Below the pieces are notes generated by a model. It did no database searches, was not told the origin of the DNA, and saw nothing but the letters and a program-made list of their open reading frames with translations. This document shows positions 8,499-16,699 of a DNA stretch of 64,000 bases, piece after piece. The translations under genes and the position numbers were made by a program. Source of the stretch: Alphaproteobacteria bacterium (GTDB lineage: Bacteria > Pseudomonadota > Alphaproteobacteria > Micropepsales > Micropepsaceae); NCBI GenBank assembly GCA_016125165.1, contig WGMH01000010.1, positions 28,460 to 92,459 of the forward strand. Direction: 5' to 3'. Position 1 is the first letter of the stretch; the number at the start of each line of letters is the position of its first letter.

Positions 8499-9566
8499 AT
8501 GCCGCGCCGCACCACCGCAAAGCAAAACACAAAATCTGCGAGGCCCGCGGACACGCTTCTGGCCTGGTACGATGTCCACAGGCGTGTACTGCCCTGGCGG
8601 GCTCCGAAGGGCAGGCGGGCCGATCCCTATCGGGTGTGGTTGAGCGAGATCATGTTGCAGCAGACGACCGTTGCAGCGGTGGCAAATTACTACCGCGAAT
8701 TTCTGAAGAGATGGCCCGATGTGCACGCACTGGCAAAAGCACCGCTTGATGACGTGCTGACCGTATGGGCAGGGCTAGGCTACTATGCCCGCGCGCGAAA
8801 CCTGCACGCGGCGGCGAAAGTTGTATCCGGCGAACACAATGGGGCTTTCCCCAATACGTTTGAGGGATTGCGCGCGTTGCCCGGCGTTGGCGACTACACG
8901 GCGGGCGCAATTGCCGCAATTGCCTTTGATCTTCCTCATGCGGCAATGGACGCCAATGCGGAACGGGTGATCGCGCGCTATGCCTGCATTGAGGAGCCTC
9001 TTCCGAAAGCCAAGCCTGCCATACGCGCGGCGTTGCAGGCGCTGGTACCAGAGAAGCGCGCGGGAGATTTCGCGCAAGCCTTGATGGATTTGGGTTCAGC
9101 AATCTGCACGCCGAAGAAACCTGCCTGCCTGAGCTGTCCCTGGTTTGATGGCTGCGAGGCACGCCAGCGTGGAATTCAGGAAACTCTGCCGGTGAAGGGC
9201 GCGAAGATGGCACGGCCCCTGAAGCGCGGCGCGGCGTTTGTGGTGCGCGATGCGGGCGGGTTTTTTCTTCTGCAGAAGCGGCCTGAGAAAGGCCTACTCG
9301 GCGGCATGATGCAGCCGCCGCTCGGGTCATGGACAGATGCATTTCCCTCAACTGAAGAGGCGATGAAACAGGCGCCGTTCAAGGCGAACTGGAAAAAACG
9401 CATCGGCGTCGTGCGCCACGGCTTCACGCATTTCGAACTGGAGATCGAGGTTTATGTCGCGGAGGTGAAGCGTCGCCCGAAAGTGGAGGGGCGCTGGATC
9501 AGGGAATTGCAAGCCGCGGCGATACCCACAGTGATGAAGAAGATCGTGCTGCATGGGATTGGATAG
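8499..9566 (+). CDS. mutY: A/G-specific adenine DNA glycosylase MutY
   Basis: A 355-residue base-excision repair glycosylase that removes adenine mispaired with 8-oxoguanine. Features seen: the catalytic glutamate motif WLSEIMLQQTT, the helix-hairpin-helix LPGVGDYTAGAIAAIAF with the catalytic Asp shortly after in AAMDANAERV, the 4Fe-4S motif C-x6-C-x2-C-x5-C (CTPKKPACLSCPWFDGC), and a C-terminal NUDIX-like domain that reads the 8-oxoG strand. The start is set at ATG 8499 rather than 8463, since the extra residues do not resemble the family. It diverges from the DUF721 gene and converges on ccrM. Confidence 0.95.
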   Translation: MPRRTTAKQNTKSARPADTLLAWYDVHRRVLPWRAPKGRRADPYRVWLSEIMLQQTTVAAVANYYREFLKRWPDVHALAKAPLDDVLTVWAGLGYYARARNLHAAAKVVSGEHNGAFPNTFEGLRALPGVGDYTAGAIAAIAFDLPHAAMDANAERVIARYACIEEPLPKAKPAIRAALQALVPEKRAGDFAQALMDLGSAICTPKKPACLSCPWFDGCEARQRGIQETLPVKGAKMARPLKRGAAFVVRDAGGFFLLQKRPEKGLLGGMMQPPLGSWTDAFPSTEEAMKQAPFKANWKKRIGVVRHGFTHFELEIEVYVAEVKRRPKVEGRWIRELQAAAIPTVMKKIVLHGIG

Positions 9567-9578
9567 GCAAACACAATT

Positions 9579-9612
9579 GTCATTCGCCGCGAATGCGGCG
9601 AACCCAGTTGAC
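9579..9612 (-). repeat. Dispersed palindromic repeat, copy 1 (34 bp)
   Basis: Read on the minus strand it begins GTCAACTGGGT, has a stem TCGCCGC - ATTC - GCGGCGA, and ends ATGAC. It has the same ends as copies 2 and 3, but a different stem that stays base-paired. It lies between the convergent genes mutY and ccrM, in inverted orientation to copy 2. Confidence 0.85.
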
Positions 9613-9644
9613 AATGGTGTGCCGCTTGCGGCGGCAGTTGTTAT

Positions 9645-9678
9645 GTCAACTGGGTGGCCCCCAGTCGCGGGCCATGAC
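9645..9678 (+). repeat. Dispersed palindromic repeat, copy 2 (34 bp)
   Basis: Begins GTCAACTGGGT, contains GGCCCCC - AGTC - GCGGGCC, and ends ATGAC. With copy 1 it forms an inverted pair whose GTCAACTGGGT ends face each other and can pair over 11 bases. The 32 bases between them hold a further small hairpin (GCCGC-TT-GCGGC). The block may act as a two-way terminator for mutY and ccrM. Confidence 0.85.
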
Positions 9679-9701
9679 AGCGATATCCGTGGCTAGCAGC
9701 G

Positions 9702-10790
<1,089 letters not shown>

Positions 10791-10799
10791 TTATGCCCC

Positions 10800-10890
10800 G
10801 ATTCGTCCACAGGAGCGGCACAGTGATTCGGGCGAGTCGCGCGGTCAAGAGTCTTGTGAATCAAAGGCTTAGATTGAGTCTGCTAGATTC
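10800..10890 (-). promoter_or_regulatory. Cluster of seven GANTC methylation sites upstream of ccrM
   Basis: GANTC sites start at 10800, 10825, 10834, 10849, 10858, 10876 and 10886, filling the rnhB-ccrM gap and the last codons of rnhB. About 0.35 sites would be expected by chance in 91 bases of even composition. A TTGACC at about 10842-10847 (minus strand) could be a -35 element, but I cannot fix a -10. In Caulobacter two GANTC sites in the ccrM leader make its transcription sensitive to methylation; the same is inferred here. Confidence 0.6.
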
Positions 10891-11495
10891 CGTCCACACA
10901 AGATGTTGTAGACAGGCGCGAAACTGCGGCGGTGGTGGCCGGTGACGCCGAGGCGCAAAAGCGCAGAAAGGTGCTCTTCCGTGCCGTAGCCCTTGTTCGA
11001 ACTCCAGCCATAGCCGGGGTGCAGATCGTGCAGGGCCCGCATCATGCGGTCACGCGTGACCTTGGCGACGATAGAGGCGGCGGCGATCGAAACCGATTTC
11101 GCGTCACCTTCCACAAGCGTATCGCAAGGGCAGGGAAGGGCCGGAGCATCATTGCCATCCACAATCGCGAATGTTGCGGGTGTTGCCAGCGCGCGCACGG
11201 CGCGCGCCATGGCGAGGTGCGTGGCCTGACGAATGTTCAGCAGATCGATCTCATCGACACTGGCTTCACCGATACCGACGATGGCGCATTCCATGATTTG
11301 AACGAATGAATCCTCGCGCGCTTTTTCCGTGAGCTTCTTGGAATCGTTGAGTCCCTTGGGGATATTCTTGCGGTTGAGGATGACGGCCGCCGCAACAACG
11401 GGCCCCGCGAGAGGACCGCGCCCGGCTTCATCCACACCGGCGATGAAACCAGAGTTTTCCTTCAGCCAACGGGATTCATGGATGTAATGCGGCAT
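10869..11495 (-). CDS. rnhB: Ribonuclease HII
   Basis: A 208-residue RNase HII that cuts RNA in RNA-DNA hybrids, including single ribonucleotides in DNA. The active-site start FIAGVDEAGRGPLAGPVVAA (Asp22, Glu23) is complete, as are the second motif DSKKLTEKAR and the carboxylates in FAIVDGNDAPALP and SIAAASIVAKVTRDRMM. Size is normal. It precedes ccrM on the same strand; GANTC sites in its last codons may belong to the ccrM control region. Confidence 0.95.
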   Translation of the reverse strand: MPHYIHESRWLKENSGFIAGVDEAGRGPLAGPVVAAAVILNRKNIPKGLNDSKKLTEKAREDSFVQIMECAIVGIGEASVDEIDLLNIRQATHLAMARAVRALATPATFAIVDGNDAPALPCPCDTLVEGDAKSVSIAAASIVAKVTRDRMMRALHDLHPGYGWSSNKGYGTEEHLSALLRLGVTGHHRRSFAPVYNILCGRNLADSI

Positions 11496-11562
11496 GGCTC
11501 GAGATTATCAGCGCGAATCGCGCGCGGAAGCCCGGCGCGGCACTTACACACACCATGCCGGT

Positions 11563-11874
11563 TCAGGTCTGCTGGGAATCCGTGAATTCGCCGATGACCC
11601 GCAAAGCAATGAACGCAACGGCGGTCGCGGCGGCGGCGCTCGACACCAGCGGTGAGGCAATGAAATCGGCGGCGAGCTTTTCCATCATCTGCCCGATGGA
11701 AGTGAACGGCGCGAGCGCGAGCACTGTCGCCACGAGGCCGAGTTCGATGAGCGCGCGAACCTTTGCGGTGCGATTGCGATCTTGGGCGATGCGCGTAATC
11801 ACGCGGTGGGAGAAGCCGTCATCGGCAGGCTCGGCGAGCGGGCATTGCAGAAGAAGTTCGAGTTCGCTGCTCAT
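11563..11874 (-). CDS. Small membrane protein coupled to the ECF sigma factor (possible anti-sigma)
   Basis: A 103-residue protein with a soluble N terminus (ELELLLQCPLAEPADDGFSHRVI) and two hydrophobic helices (about residues 44-60 and 73-94). ATG 11874 overlaps the sigma-factor stop in the sequence ATGA, so translation should be coupled. A small membrane protein with a DDGFSxRV-like N terminus directly after an ECF sigma gene suggests an anti-sigma factor, but there is no zinc-binding HxxxCxxC motif, so this is inference. Confidence 0.65.
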   Translation of the reverse strand: MSSELELLLQCPLAEPADDGFSHRVITRIAQDRNRTAKVRALIELGLVATVLALAPFTSIGQMMEKLAADFIASPLVSSAAAATAVAFIALRVIGEFTDSQQT

Positions 11875-12395
11875 GTGTTCGCCTCCGTGCCATAGAAGAG
11901 TTTGTGCAGCCGCTCGCGGCCCCGCGATACATGTGATTTTACGGTGCCGACCGGCATGCTCAAAATGCCAGCGGCCTCTGCATTCGAATAGCCGAGTGCA
12001 CCGCAAAGCGTGAGCGCTGCGCGTTCGGCTGGGGCCAGCTTTGCCATCGCTGCCTCCAGCGTGAGCTTCGTATCGGAATCGGTTTCGGTCCCGCTGGCGA
12101 TTTCCATAGTCTCGTCGAGCGGTTCGAGTTTGCGTTTGCGCGCGGTCATCAAAAAGCGCGACCAGGCAATGCGGAAGAGCCAACCGGAAAACGGCCCGTC
12201 GTTCCGGAACTGGCCGATTTTGCGCCAGGCTTCGAGAAAGGTCTCCTGCGCCAGATCGTCGGCCAGCGCGTGATCGCCGCGTGTCATGCGCAACAGAAAG
12301 CCTCGCACCCGGCCCTGATACATTCGCACCAGAGCCGAGAAGGCGGACATGTCGCCAGTCGATATGGCATGCGAGAGAAGCTCATCCTCGCTCAT
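11871..12395 (-). CDS. ECF-type RNA polymerase sigma factor
   Basis: A 174-residue sigma-70 family factor with only regions 2 and 4. Region 2 is seen in ALVRMYQGRVRGFLLRMT and DLAQETFLEAWRKIGQF; region 4 in LTLCGALGYSNAEAAGILSM and VGTVKSHVSRGRERLHKLF. It lacks the extra domains of other ECF groups. It is sandwiched between two small membrane-protein genes on the same strand (12-base gap upstream, 4-base overlap downstream), which points to an envelope-stress type circuit. Its signal and target promoters cannot be read from the sequence. Confidence 0.92.
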   Translation of the reverse strand: MSEDELLSHAISTGDMSAFSALVRMYQGRVRGFLLRMTRGDHALADDLAQETFLEAWRKIGQFRNDGPFSGWLFRIAWSRFLMTARKRKLEPLDETMEIASGTETDSDTKLTLEAAMAKLAPAERAALTLCGALGYSNAEAAGILSMPVGTVKSHVSRGRERLHKLFYGTEANT

Positions 12396-12407
12396 TCCGC
12401 GCGTGGC

Positions 12408-12812
12408 TCATGCACCCGGCGGCGGTGGGCGGCGCTCAAATATGCCGATCAGCAGAAGCGCGACGCCGATCATCAGCGGGAAGATTGCGCCGGACATCTG
12501 CCACGGCAAACCGAACGGACCGTCGCCGTCTTCGAATCCGTGATGATGCCAACCGCCGTTGGAGGCGATGAAGATGGCAATGCCGATGCAGACAAGAATG
12601 ATGCCGGAGCGCAGAGGGCTGCGGTATCGGTAATAGCCGCCCCCACGCCGCAATAACTCGGGCGGAATCGGCTGGCCTTTCTCGGCCAGGGTTTGCAGCG
12701 TGCGGTCGCGGCTCACGCTCTCCCGGTAGCGGAAGAAGATGGCAGAGACGGCTATTACGCCAATGACGATCCAGAAAACCATGTGGGTGCTCATATCGAA
12801 CGGCCAGATCAT
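12408..12812 (-). CDS. DUF6249-like membrane protein
   Basis: A 134-residue protein with one N-terminal helix (MVFWIVIGVIAVSAIFF), a basic cytosolic stretch with LAEKGQPIPPELLRRGGG, and two C-terminal helices (SGIILVCIGIAIFI and AIFPLMIGVALLLIGIFE) separated by a His/Asp-rich loop. The EKGQPIPPELL motif is typical of DUF6249 proteins that neighbour ECF sigma genes. The gene is first in a three-gene set with the sigma factor and the coupled membrane protein, and may be part of the same sensing system. ATG 12812 is used; ATG 12794 is possible. Confidence 0.7.
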   Translation of the reverse strand: MIWPFDMSTHMVFWIVIGVIAVSAIFFRYRESVSRDRTLQTLAEKGQPIPPELLRRGGGYYRYRSPLRSGIILVCIGIAIFIASNGGWHHHGFEDGDGPFGLPWQMSGAIFPLMIGVALLLIGIFERRPPPPGA

Positions 12813-12894
12813 ATCCTAACCCCATTCTCGCAGCGGGTTGCACCACCGTGATGCGCGCAAAGGGGACGCTGGATGCAGATGTGGCAAAATAAAT

Positions 12895-13989
12895 TCAGAG
12901 GAGGGCAAGCTGGTCGCCGATGCGGGCGGGTTTGCGGAAGCGATCCAGCCTCAGTGGCGGGTGCTCCCTGTTGAGAGCTAGCCGCCGCACAGCCATCTGG
13001 AAGCGCCGCGCGATCATCTGGGCATAGGGACCGGTCCCCTTCATGCGGGTGTGCCAGGTGGCGTCATATTCCTTGCCCCCGCGCATCTGGCGGATCAGCG
13101 ACATGACATGCCGGGCCCGATCCGGGACATTGGACTGCAGCCACTCGCGGAACAGGTCTTTGATCTCCAACGGCAACCGCAGAAGGATATAGCCTGCGCT
13201 TCTGGCCCCCATGTCCGCCGCTTCGAGCAGGATGGCTTCGAGTTCGTCGTCATTCAGGGCAGGGATCACCGGCGCGATCATAACACCGGCAGGAACACCC
13301 GCTTCGGACAGAATACGGATCGCATCAAGACGCTTGGACGGGGTGGAAGCGCGGGGCTCCATCGTGCGGGCAAGATCGCGATCGAGCGTGGTGATGGAGA
13401 GTGCCACCTTGGCAAGGCCGAGTTCGGCCATGGGCGCAAGAATGTCCAAATCGCGCGTGATGAGTGCCGACTTGGTGACGATGCCCACCGGATGTCGAAA
13501 CTCATAAAGCACTTCGAGAATGGAGCGCATGATGCGCATGCGCTTCTCGGTCGGCTGATATGGATCGGTGTTCGTGCCGATTGCCAACACCTGCGGCACA
13601 TAGCCGGGCGCCGACAACTCCTTGCGCAGAAGTTCGGCCGCGTTCGGCTTGGCGAACAGCTTGGATTCGAAATCCACTCCGGGCGACAGACCGAGATAGG
13701 CGTGCGTTGGCCGCGCGAAGCAGTACACACAGCCATGTTCGCAACCTTTGTAGGGATTGATCGACTGGCTGAAAGAGATATCGGGCGAATTGTTCTTCGT
13801 GATGATAGTGCGCGAGCTGTCAGTCAGAACTTCGGTGCGTAGCGGTGGAAGCTCCTCATCGGCCTGACGAGACCAGCCGTCGTCCAGCAGTACGCGATTG
13901 TGCCGCTCGTAACGCCCGGAGGCGTTGGAGAGTGTGCCGCGTCCGCGCAGGGCGCCCCTGTCGATGGTGGTATCCAGAACCGTTGTCAT
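12895..13989 (-). CDS. SplB-like radical SAM protein (PA0069 family), LexA-controlled candidate
   Basis: A 364-residue radical SAM enzyme of the group named after PA0069, related to spore photoproduct lyase. The cluster motif is Cys83-x3-Cys87-x2-Cys90 (CEHGCVYC), followed by RPTHAYLGLSPGVDFE. The substrate is not known; DNA-lesion repair is often suggested for the family. The frame is open to 14142, but ATG 13989 is the sensible start: the promoter with its LexA box (13997-14024) lies inside the longer frame, and its -10 element ends only seven bases before this ATG, so the mRNA may be leaderless. Four genes downstream are unrelated. Confidence 0.88.
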   Translation of the reverse strand: MTTVLDTTIDRGALRGRGTLSNASGRYERHNRVLLDDGWSRQADEELPPLRTEVLTDSSRTIITKNNSPDISFSQSINPYKGCEHGCVYCFARPTHAYLGLSPGVDFESKLFAKPNAAELLRKELSAPGYVPQVLAIGTNTDPYQPTEKRMRIMRSILEVLYEFRHPVGIVTKSALITRDLDILAPMAELGLAKVALSITTLDRDLARTMEPRASTPSKRLDAIRILSEAGVPAGVMIAPVIPALNDDELEAILLEAADMGARSAGYILLRLPLEIKDLFREWLQSNVPDRARHVMSLIRQMRGGKEYDATWHTRMKGTGPYAQMIARRFQMAVRRLALNREHPPLRLDRFRKPARIGDQLALL

Positions 13990-13996
13990 GGGCAGA

Positions 13997-14024
13997 AGAT
14001 AAGAACATAACAAGAACAAATCAA
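13997..14024 (-). promoter_or_regulatory. Promoter with LexA (SOS) box inside the spacer
   Basis: On the minus strand: -35 TTGATT (14019-14024), 16-base spacer, -10 TTATCT (13997-14002). The spacer holds an exact alphaproteobacterial SOS box, GTTC-N7-GTTC, at 14003-14017 (GTTCTTGTTATGTTC). LexA bound here would block RNA polymerase. The start codon at 13989 is where transcription should begin, so the transcript is probably leaderless. Confidence 0.75.
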
Positions 14025-14151
14025 GGACCCTACCGTGGCCACCCCAAAGGAAAGGATAACATATTGTAATTCCTATACTATTTTCCCGCGACGATTTACC
14101 AGAGCATGGAAAAATTGCGCCGGTCCCCGGTTCCTGGGGCATATTGCAACA

Positions 14152-14829
14152 ATGATCTCGGTCATCATTCCAACGCTGAACGATCAGGCCAGCCTCGCGC
14201 GCTGTTTTGAAAGCCTGATTTCAGCAGCCGTGAGCGGATTGGTGCGCGAAGTAATCGTCGCTGACGGTGGGTCCACGGACGACACGGCAATCATCGCCGA
14301 CGCGACTGGTGCGCGATTCCTGCCTGCACCAAAGGGGCGGGGGGCACAACTCGCCGCCGGTGCCGAAGAGGCGAAGGGTGGATGGCTTCTGTTCCTCGAT
14401 CCGGGCACGGCACTGGAATCGGGCTGGGAATCCGAAGCCGAACATTTCATCGAACGAGCAGACCCGGAGCATCCTTGCGCGGCAGCATTCCGGTTTGCGC
14501 TGGATGATTTTGGCGGAGCAGCGCGACGTTCGGAAATGCTCGCGGCCTGGCGATGCTGGGCGCTGGGGCTGTCGTATGGCGAGCAGGGACTACTGATATC
14601 GCGACGGCACTATCGCAAGCTGGGCGGCTTCCGCGCGCTTGGCGCACATGAGGATATCGACATGGCGCGCCGCATCGGGCGGCGGCGGCTCGTGATGCTG
14701 CAATCGAAGGCAGTGACAAGCGCGGCCTATCAGCGCCGCCAGCGGGAAACTAAGAAGCCTGTGCGCTCGCTGGCGCGGCTGATGCTGTTCGCGTTGCGCG
14801 TGCCGGCATCGTTCATGGTGCGGCTGTAG
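14152..14829 (+). CDS. Family 2 glycosyltransferase
   Basis: A 225-residue GT-A fold glycosyltransferase. It starts MISVIIPTLNDQASLARCFESL and has the nucleotide-sugar motif EVIVADGGSTDDTAIIA, the acceptor-side region GGWLLFLDPGTALESGW, and EQGLLISRRHYRKLGGFRALG. It resembles the compact TIGR04283-type transferases; donor and acceptor are unknown. There is no membrane anchor beyond a weak hydrophobic C terminus. ATG 14152 is chosen because the earlier frame from 14035 does not resemble the family. Its 3' end overlaps the convergent globin gene by 17 bases. Confidence 0.87.
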   Translation: MISVIIPTLNDQASLARCFESLISAAVSGLVREVIVADGGSTDDTAIIADATGARFLPAPKGRGAQLAAGAEEAKGGWLLFLDPGTALESGWESEAEHFIERADPEHPCAAAFRFALDDFGGAARRSEMLAAWRCWALGLSYGEQGLLISRRHYRKLGGFRALGAHEDIDMARRIGRRRLVMLQSKAVTSAAYQRRQRETKKPVRSLARLMLFALRVPASFMVRL

Positions 14830-15247
14830 CGGCTTCGATTTTCTGATCGGTGTGCGCGGCGAAAAACGCGATTTCCGCCAGCATCGCCTGCCAGCTCAGC
14901 TTCATGTCCTCCGTCCAGTCATCGCCGAGCACATCGCGTATGGAATCGGCGATGGCGGTGAAAAAGGCCGGAAAAACCTCGCGCGGAACGCCGTAGCCTT
15001 CATGCGTGACCGCTTCGGTCTGCACCATGTGGCGGGCATAGGCGCGCGGACCGATGAAATCGAGAAGCGCCTCTATGGTGCGTGCGAGCATTTCGCCCTT
15101 TATGGCGCCTGTGGTGTCACGCACGAAGAGTGCTTCCAGTTCGGGATGACGAGCGAACAGCTTTTGATAAACCTGTGGCGCGATATCGCCCGTGCGCTCA
15201 GCGGCGATTTCAAGGCTCAATTCAATCGGACCGGAATTGAACGTCAT
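14813..15247 (-). CDS. Globin-family protein
   Basis: A 144-residue single-domain globin. The helical pattern and the segment HMVQTEAVTHEGYGVPREVFPAF contain the likely heme-ligand His; LSWQAMLAEIAFFAAH is the H-helix. Such proteins bind O2 or NO, or sense redox state. The start is ATG 15247, seven bases after the MoaD-like gene, so it probably belongs to the propeller/MoaD-like operon. It has no reductase domain, so it is not a flavohaemoglobin. Confidence 0.78.
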   Translation of the reverse strand: MTFNSGPIELSLEIAAERTGDIAPQVYQKLFARHPELEALFVRDTTGAIKGEMLARTIEALLDFIGPRAYARHMVQTEAVTHEGYGVPREVFPAFFTAIADSIRDVLGDDWTEDMKLSWQAMLAEIAFFAAHTDQKIEAATAAP

Positions 15248-15254
15248 TGCCGGT

Positions 15255-15530
15255 CTATCCGCCTGCCAGTGCATTTGTGAGCAGGATTTCATCACCATCT
15301 TTTATTGCGTGTGTTTGGGCTTGGGGTGCGCGCACAAGCACGCCGTTGCTCAGGAATACGATATTGCGGCGGATGTTGCTCTGCTCGTCGAAGAAATGCA
15401 AAGCCAGATGCGGATGCTGCGCGGCAAGGTTCTTCAGCACCGCGGCGATGGTATCGCCCTCGGCCTCAACGGTCCGTGCTCCGCCCATGACGGTGCGAAG
15501 GACCGGCGGAAGCTGAACGGTAACGGTCAC
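15255..15530 (-). CDS. MoaD/ThiS-like ubiquitin-fold protein with C-terminal Gly-Gly
   Basis: A 91-residue beta-grasp protein ending ...NALAGG. The C-terminal diglycine is the part that sulfur carriers and small archaeal modifiers use for adenylation and thiocarboxylation. The fold is seen in VTVTVQLPPVLRT, TIAAVLKNLAAQHP and the end IKDGDEILLTN. GTG 15530 overlaps the TGA of the Asp-box propeller gene (GTGA), so the two are translationally coupled. No E1-like MoeB/ThiF or MoaE is adjacent. It may be a sulfur carrier for a process that needs the propeller protein, rather than the MoaD of molybdopterin synthesis. Confidence 0.85.
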   Translation of the reverse strand: MTVTVQLPPVLRTVMGGARTVEAEGDTIAAVLKNLAAQHPHLALHFFDEQSNIRRNIVFLSNGVLVRAPQAQTHAIKDGDEILLTNALAGG

Positions 15531-16639
15531 AAGACGAACGCATCCACGCTCATGATGCGCGGAAGGCCGGTGGAGAGTTCGCGCCAGCTTTCGCCCGTAT
15601 CGGTGCTTCCATAGAGCGTGCCGGAGGCCGTACCGAAATACACACCGCCCGGCGATTGCTGATCCGCCGCCATCGCGCCGCGCAGAACCGCCGTGAAGCA
15701 ATTGGCGGGAAGGCCTGTGGTGTGCGCGTTCCAGCGTTTGCCGTCATCGCTGCGATAGACGGCGAGCTTGCCGTCTTTCGGATAGCGGAAATTGTCGCTT
15801 TCTAGCGGCACAAGAAAGACCCGGCCTGTGGCGCGATCCATCACAATGGGAAACCCGAATGAGCAGCGGTGACCATCGGAGAGTTCGCCAACGGGCAACC
15901 CATCTTCCATCACCTGCCAGGTGTCTCCGCCATCTTCGCTCTTGTGCACGCCGCGATGCTCCTGGCGAAACAAAATCGAAGCATTCGCAGGGTTGCAGGT
16001 GACGCCATGCACGCATTGGCCCATGTCGCCGTTTACGCCATCATTTTTCGGCGTCCACGTTTTGCCGCCGTCGTCCGTGCGGAAAAAGCCGGCAGCGGAC
16101 ACGCCGACCCACATGCGGTTAGGGTCCTTTGCATCGGACAGGACGGTATGCGCGCCAAGTCCGCCGAAGCCCGGTGGCCACTCCTCGCGCCCCGGTTGTT
16201 CATTGAAGCCGTCTATGGGCTGCCAGCTTTCGCCACGGTCGCGCGAGACGAACAAGCCTGCTTCCGACACACCGGCGTAAAGCGCGCCATGGGCGAAATG
16301 CAGCGTCCAGATCTGATCGACAAATCGGCCGCCATCTTTCAGGACGCCGGTAAAGTCCATCTGCGCGACGATGCGGTGGTGTTCGGGATTGCCGCGATCT
16401 TCGGGCCGGTAGCGCGGCGCGGCGGGCAACTGCTTCCACTGTTTCATGTCGTCGGATGCGAAGATTGCGACGCCATAATTGGGGCTGTTCACGGCGGCAT
16501 AGACACGGCCTCGGTCATCCTGAGCTGCGGCCGTCACCGGCCAGCCGCGCAGCACGAATTCCTGCGTCCAGTGCTGGCGATCCTTGGAGGAGAGAACAGC
16601 CGCGCCCTTGGGTGTGCCGACGAGGAGGGAAATGGTCAC
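15527..16639 (-). CDS. Cytosolic Asp-box (BNR) beta-propeller protein
   Basis: A 370-residue propeller with at least four Asp boxes (S/T-x-D-x-G-x-x-W): SRDRGESW, TDDGGKTW, SEDGGDTW and STDTGESW. It resembles proteins annotated exo-alpha-sialidase or YVTN/BNR-repeat, but I see no signal peptide, so it should be cytosolic and a sialidase role is doubtful. It is fused by a GTGA overlap to a MoaD-like gene, a pairing found in several phyla. GTG 16639 has no good ribosome site; two perfect palindromes lie directly before it. Confidence 0.85.
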   Translation of the reverse strand: MTISLLVGTPKGAAVLSSKDRQHWTQEFVLRGWPVTAAAQDDRGRVYAAVNSPNYGVAIFASDDMKQWKQLPAAPRYRPEDRGNPEHHRIVAQMDFTGVLKDGGRFVDQIWTLHFAHGALYAGVSEAGLFVSRDRGESWQPIDGFNEQPGREEWPPGFGGLGAHTVLSDAKDPNRMWVGVSAAGFFRTDDGGKTWTPKNDGVNGDMGQCVHGVTCNPANASILFRQEHRGVHKSEDGGDTWQVMEDGLPVGELSDGHRCSFGFPIVMDRATGRVFLVPLESDNFRYPKDGKLAVYRSDDGKRWNAHTTGLPANCFTAVLRGAMAADQQSPGGVYFGTASGTLYGSTDTGESWRELSTGLPRIMSVDAFVL

Positions 16640-16695
16640 TGGAACAGTTCCATTGATATCAACCTATTTGTAGCGTGCTTGGATGAACTTACCAA
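16640..16695 (-). promoter_or_regulatory. Promoter and abutting palindromic operators of the propeller/MoaD-like operon
   Basis: On the minus strand a -35 TTGGTA (16690-16695) and -10 TACAAA (16667-16672) are 17 bases apart. Transcription would start near 16660. Directly over the start and leader lie two perfect palindromes without a gap: TTGATATCAA (16653-16662) and TGGAACAGTTCCA (16640-16652). The second ends at the GTG start codon. This layout suits a repressor site that blocks both transcription and the ribosome. Confidence 0.5.
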
Positions 16696-16699
16696 GCCA

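Noticed and set aside
15527..16639. Secreted sialidase annotation for the Asp-box protein
   Set aside because: No signal peptide and no sialidase catalytic residues (Arg triad) could be seen; the coupled MoaD-like gene suggests a cytosolic role.
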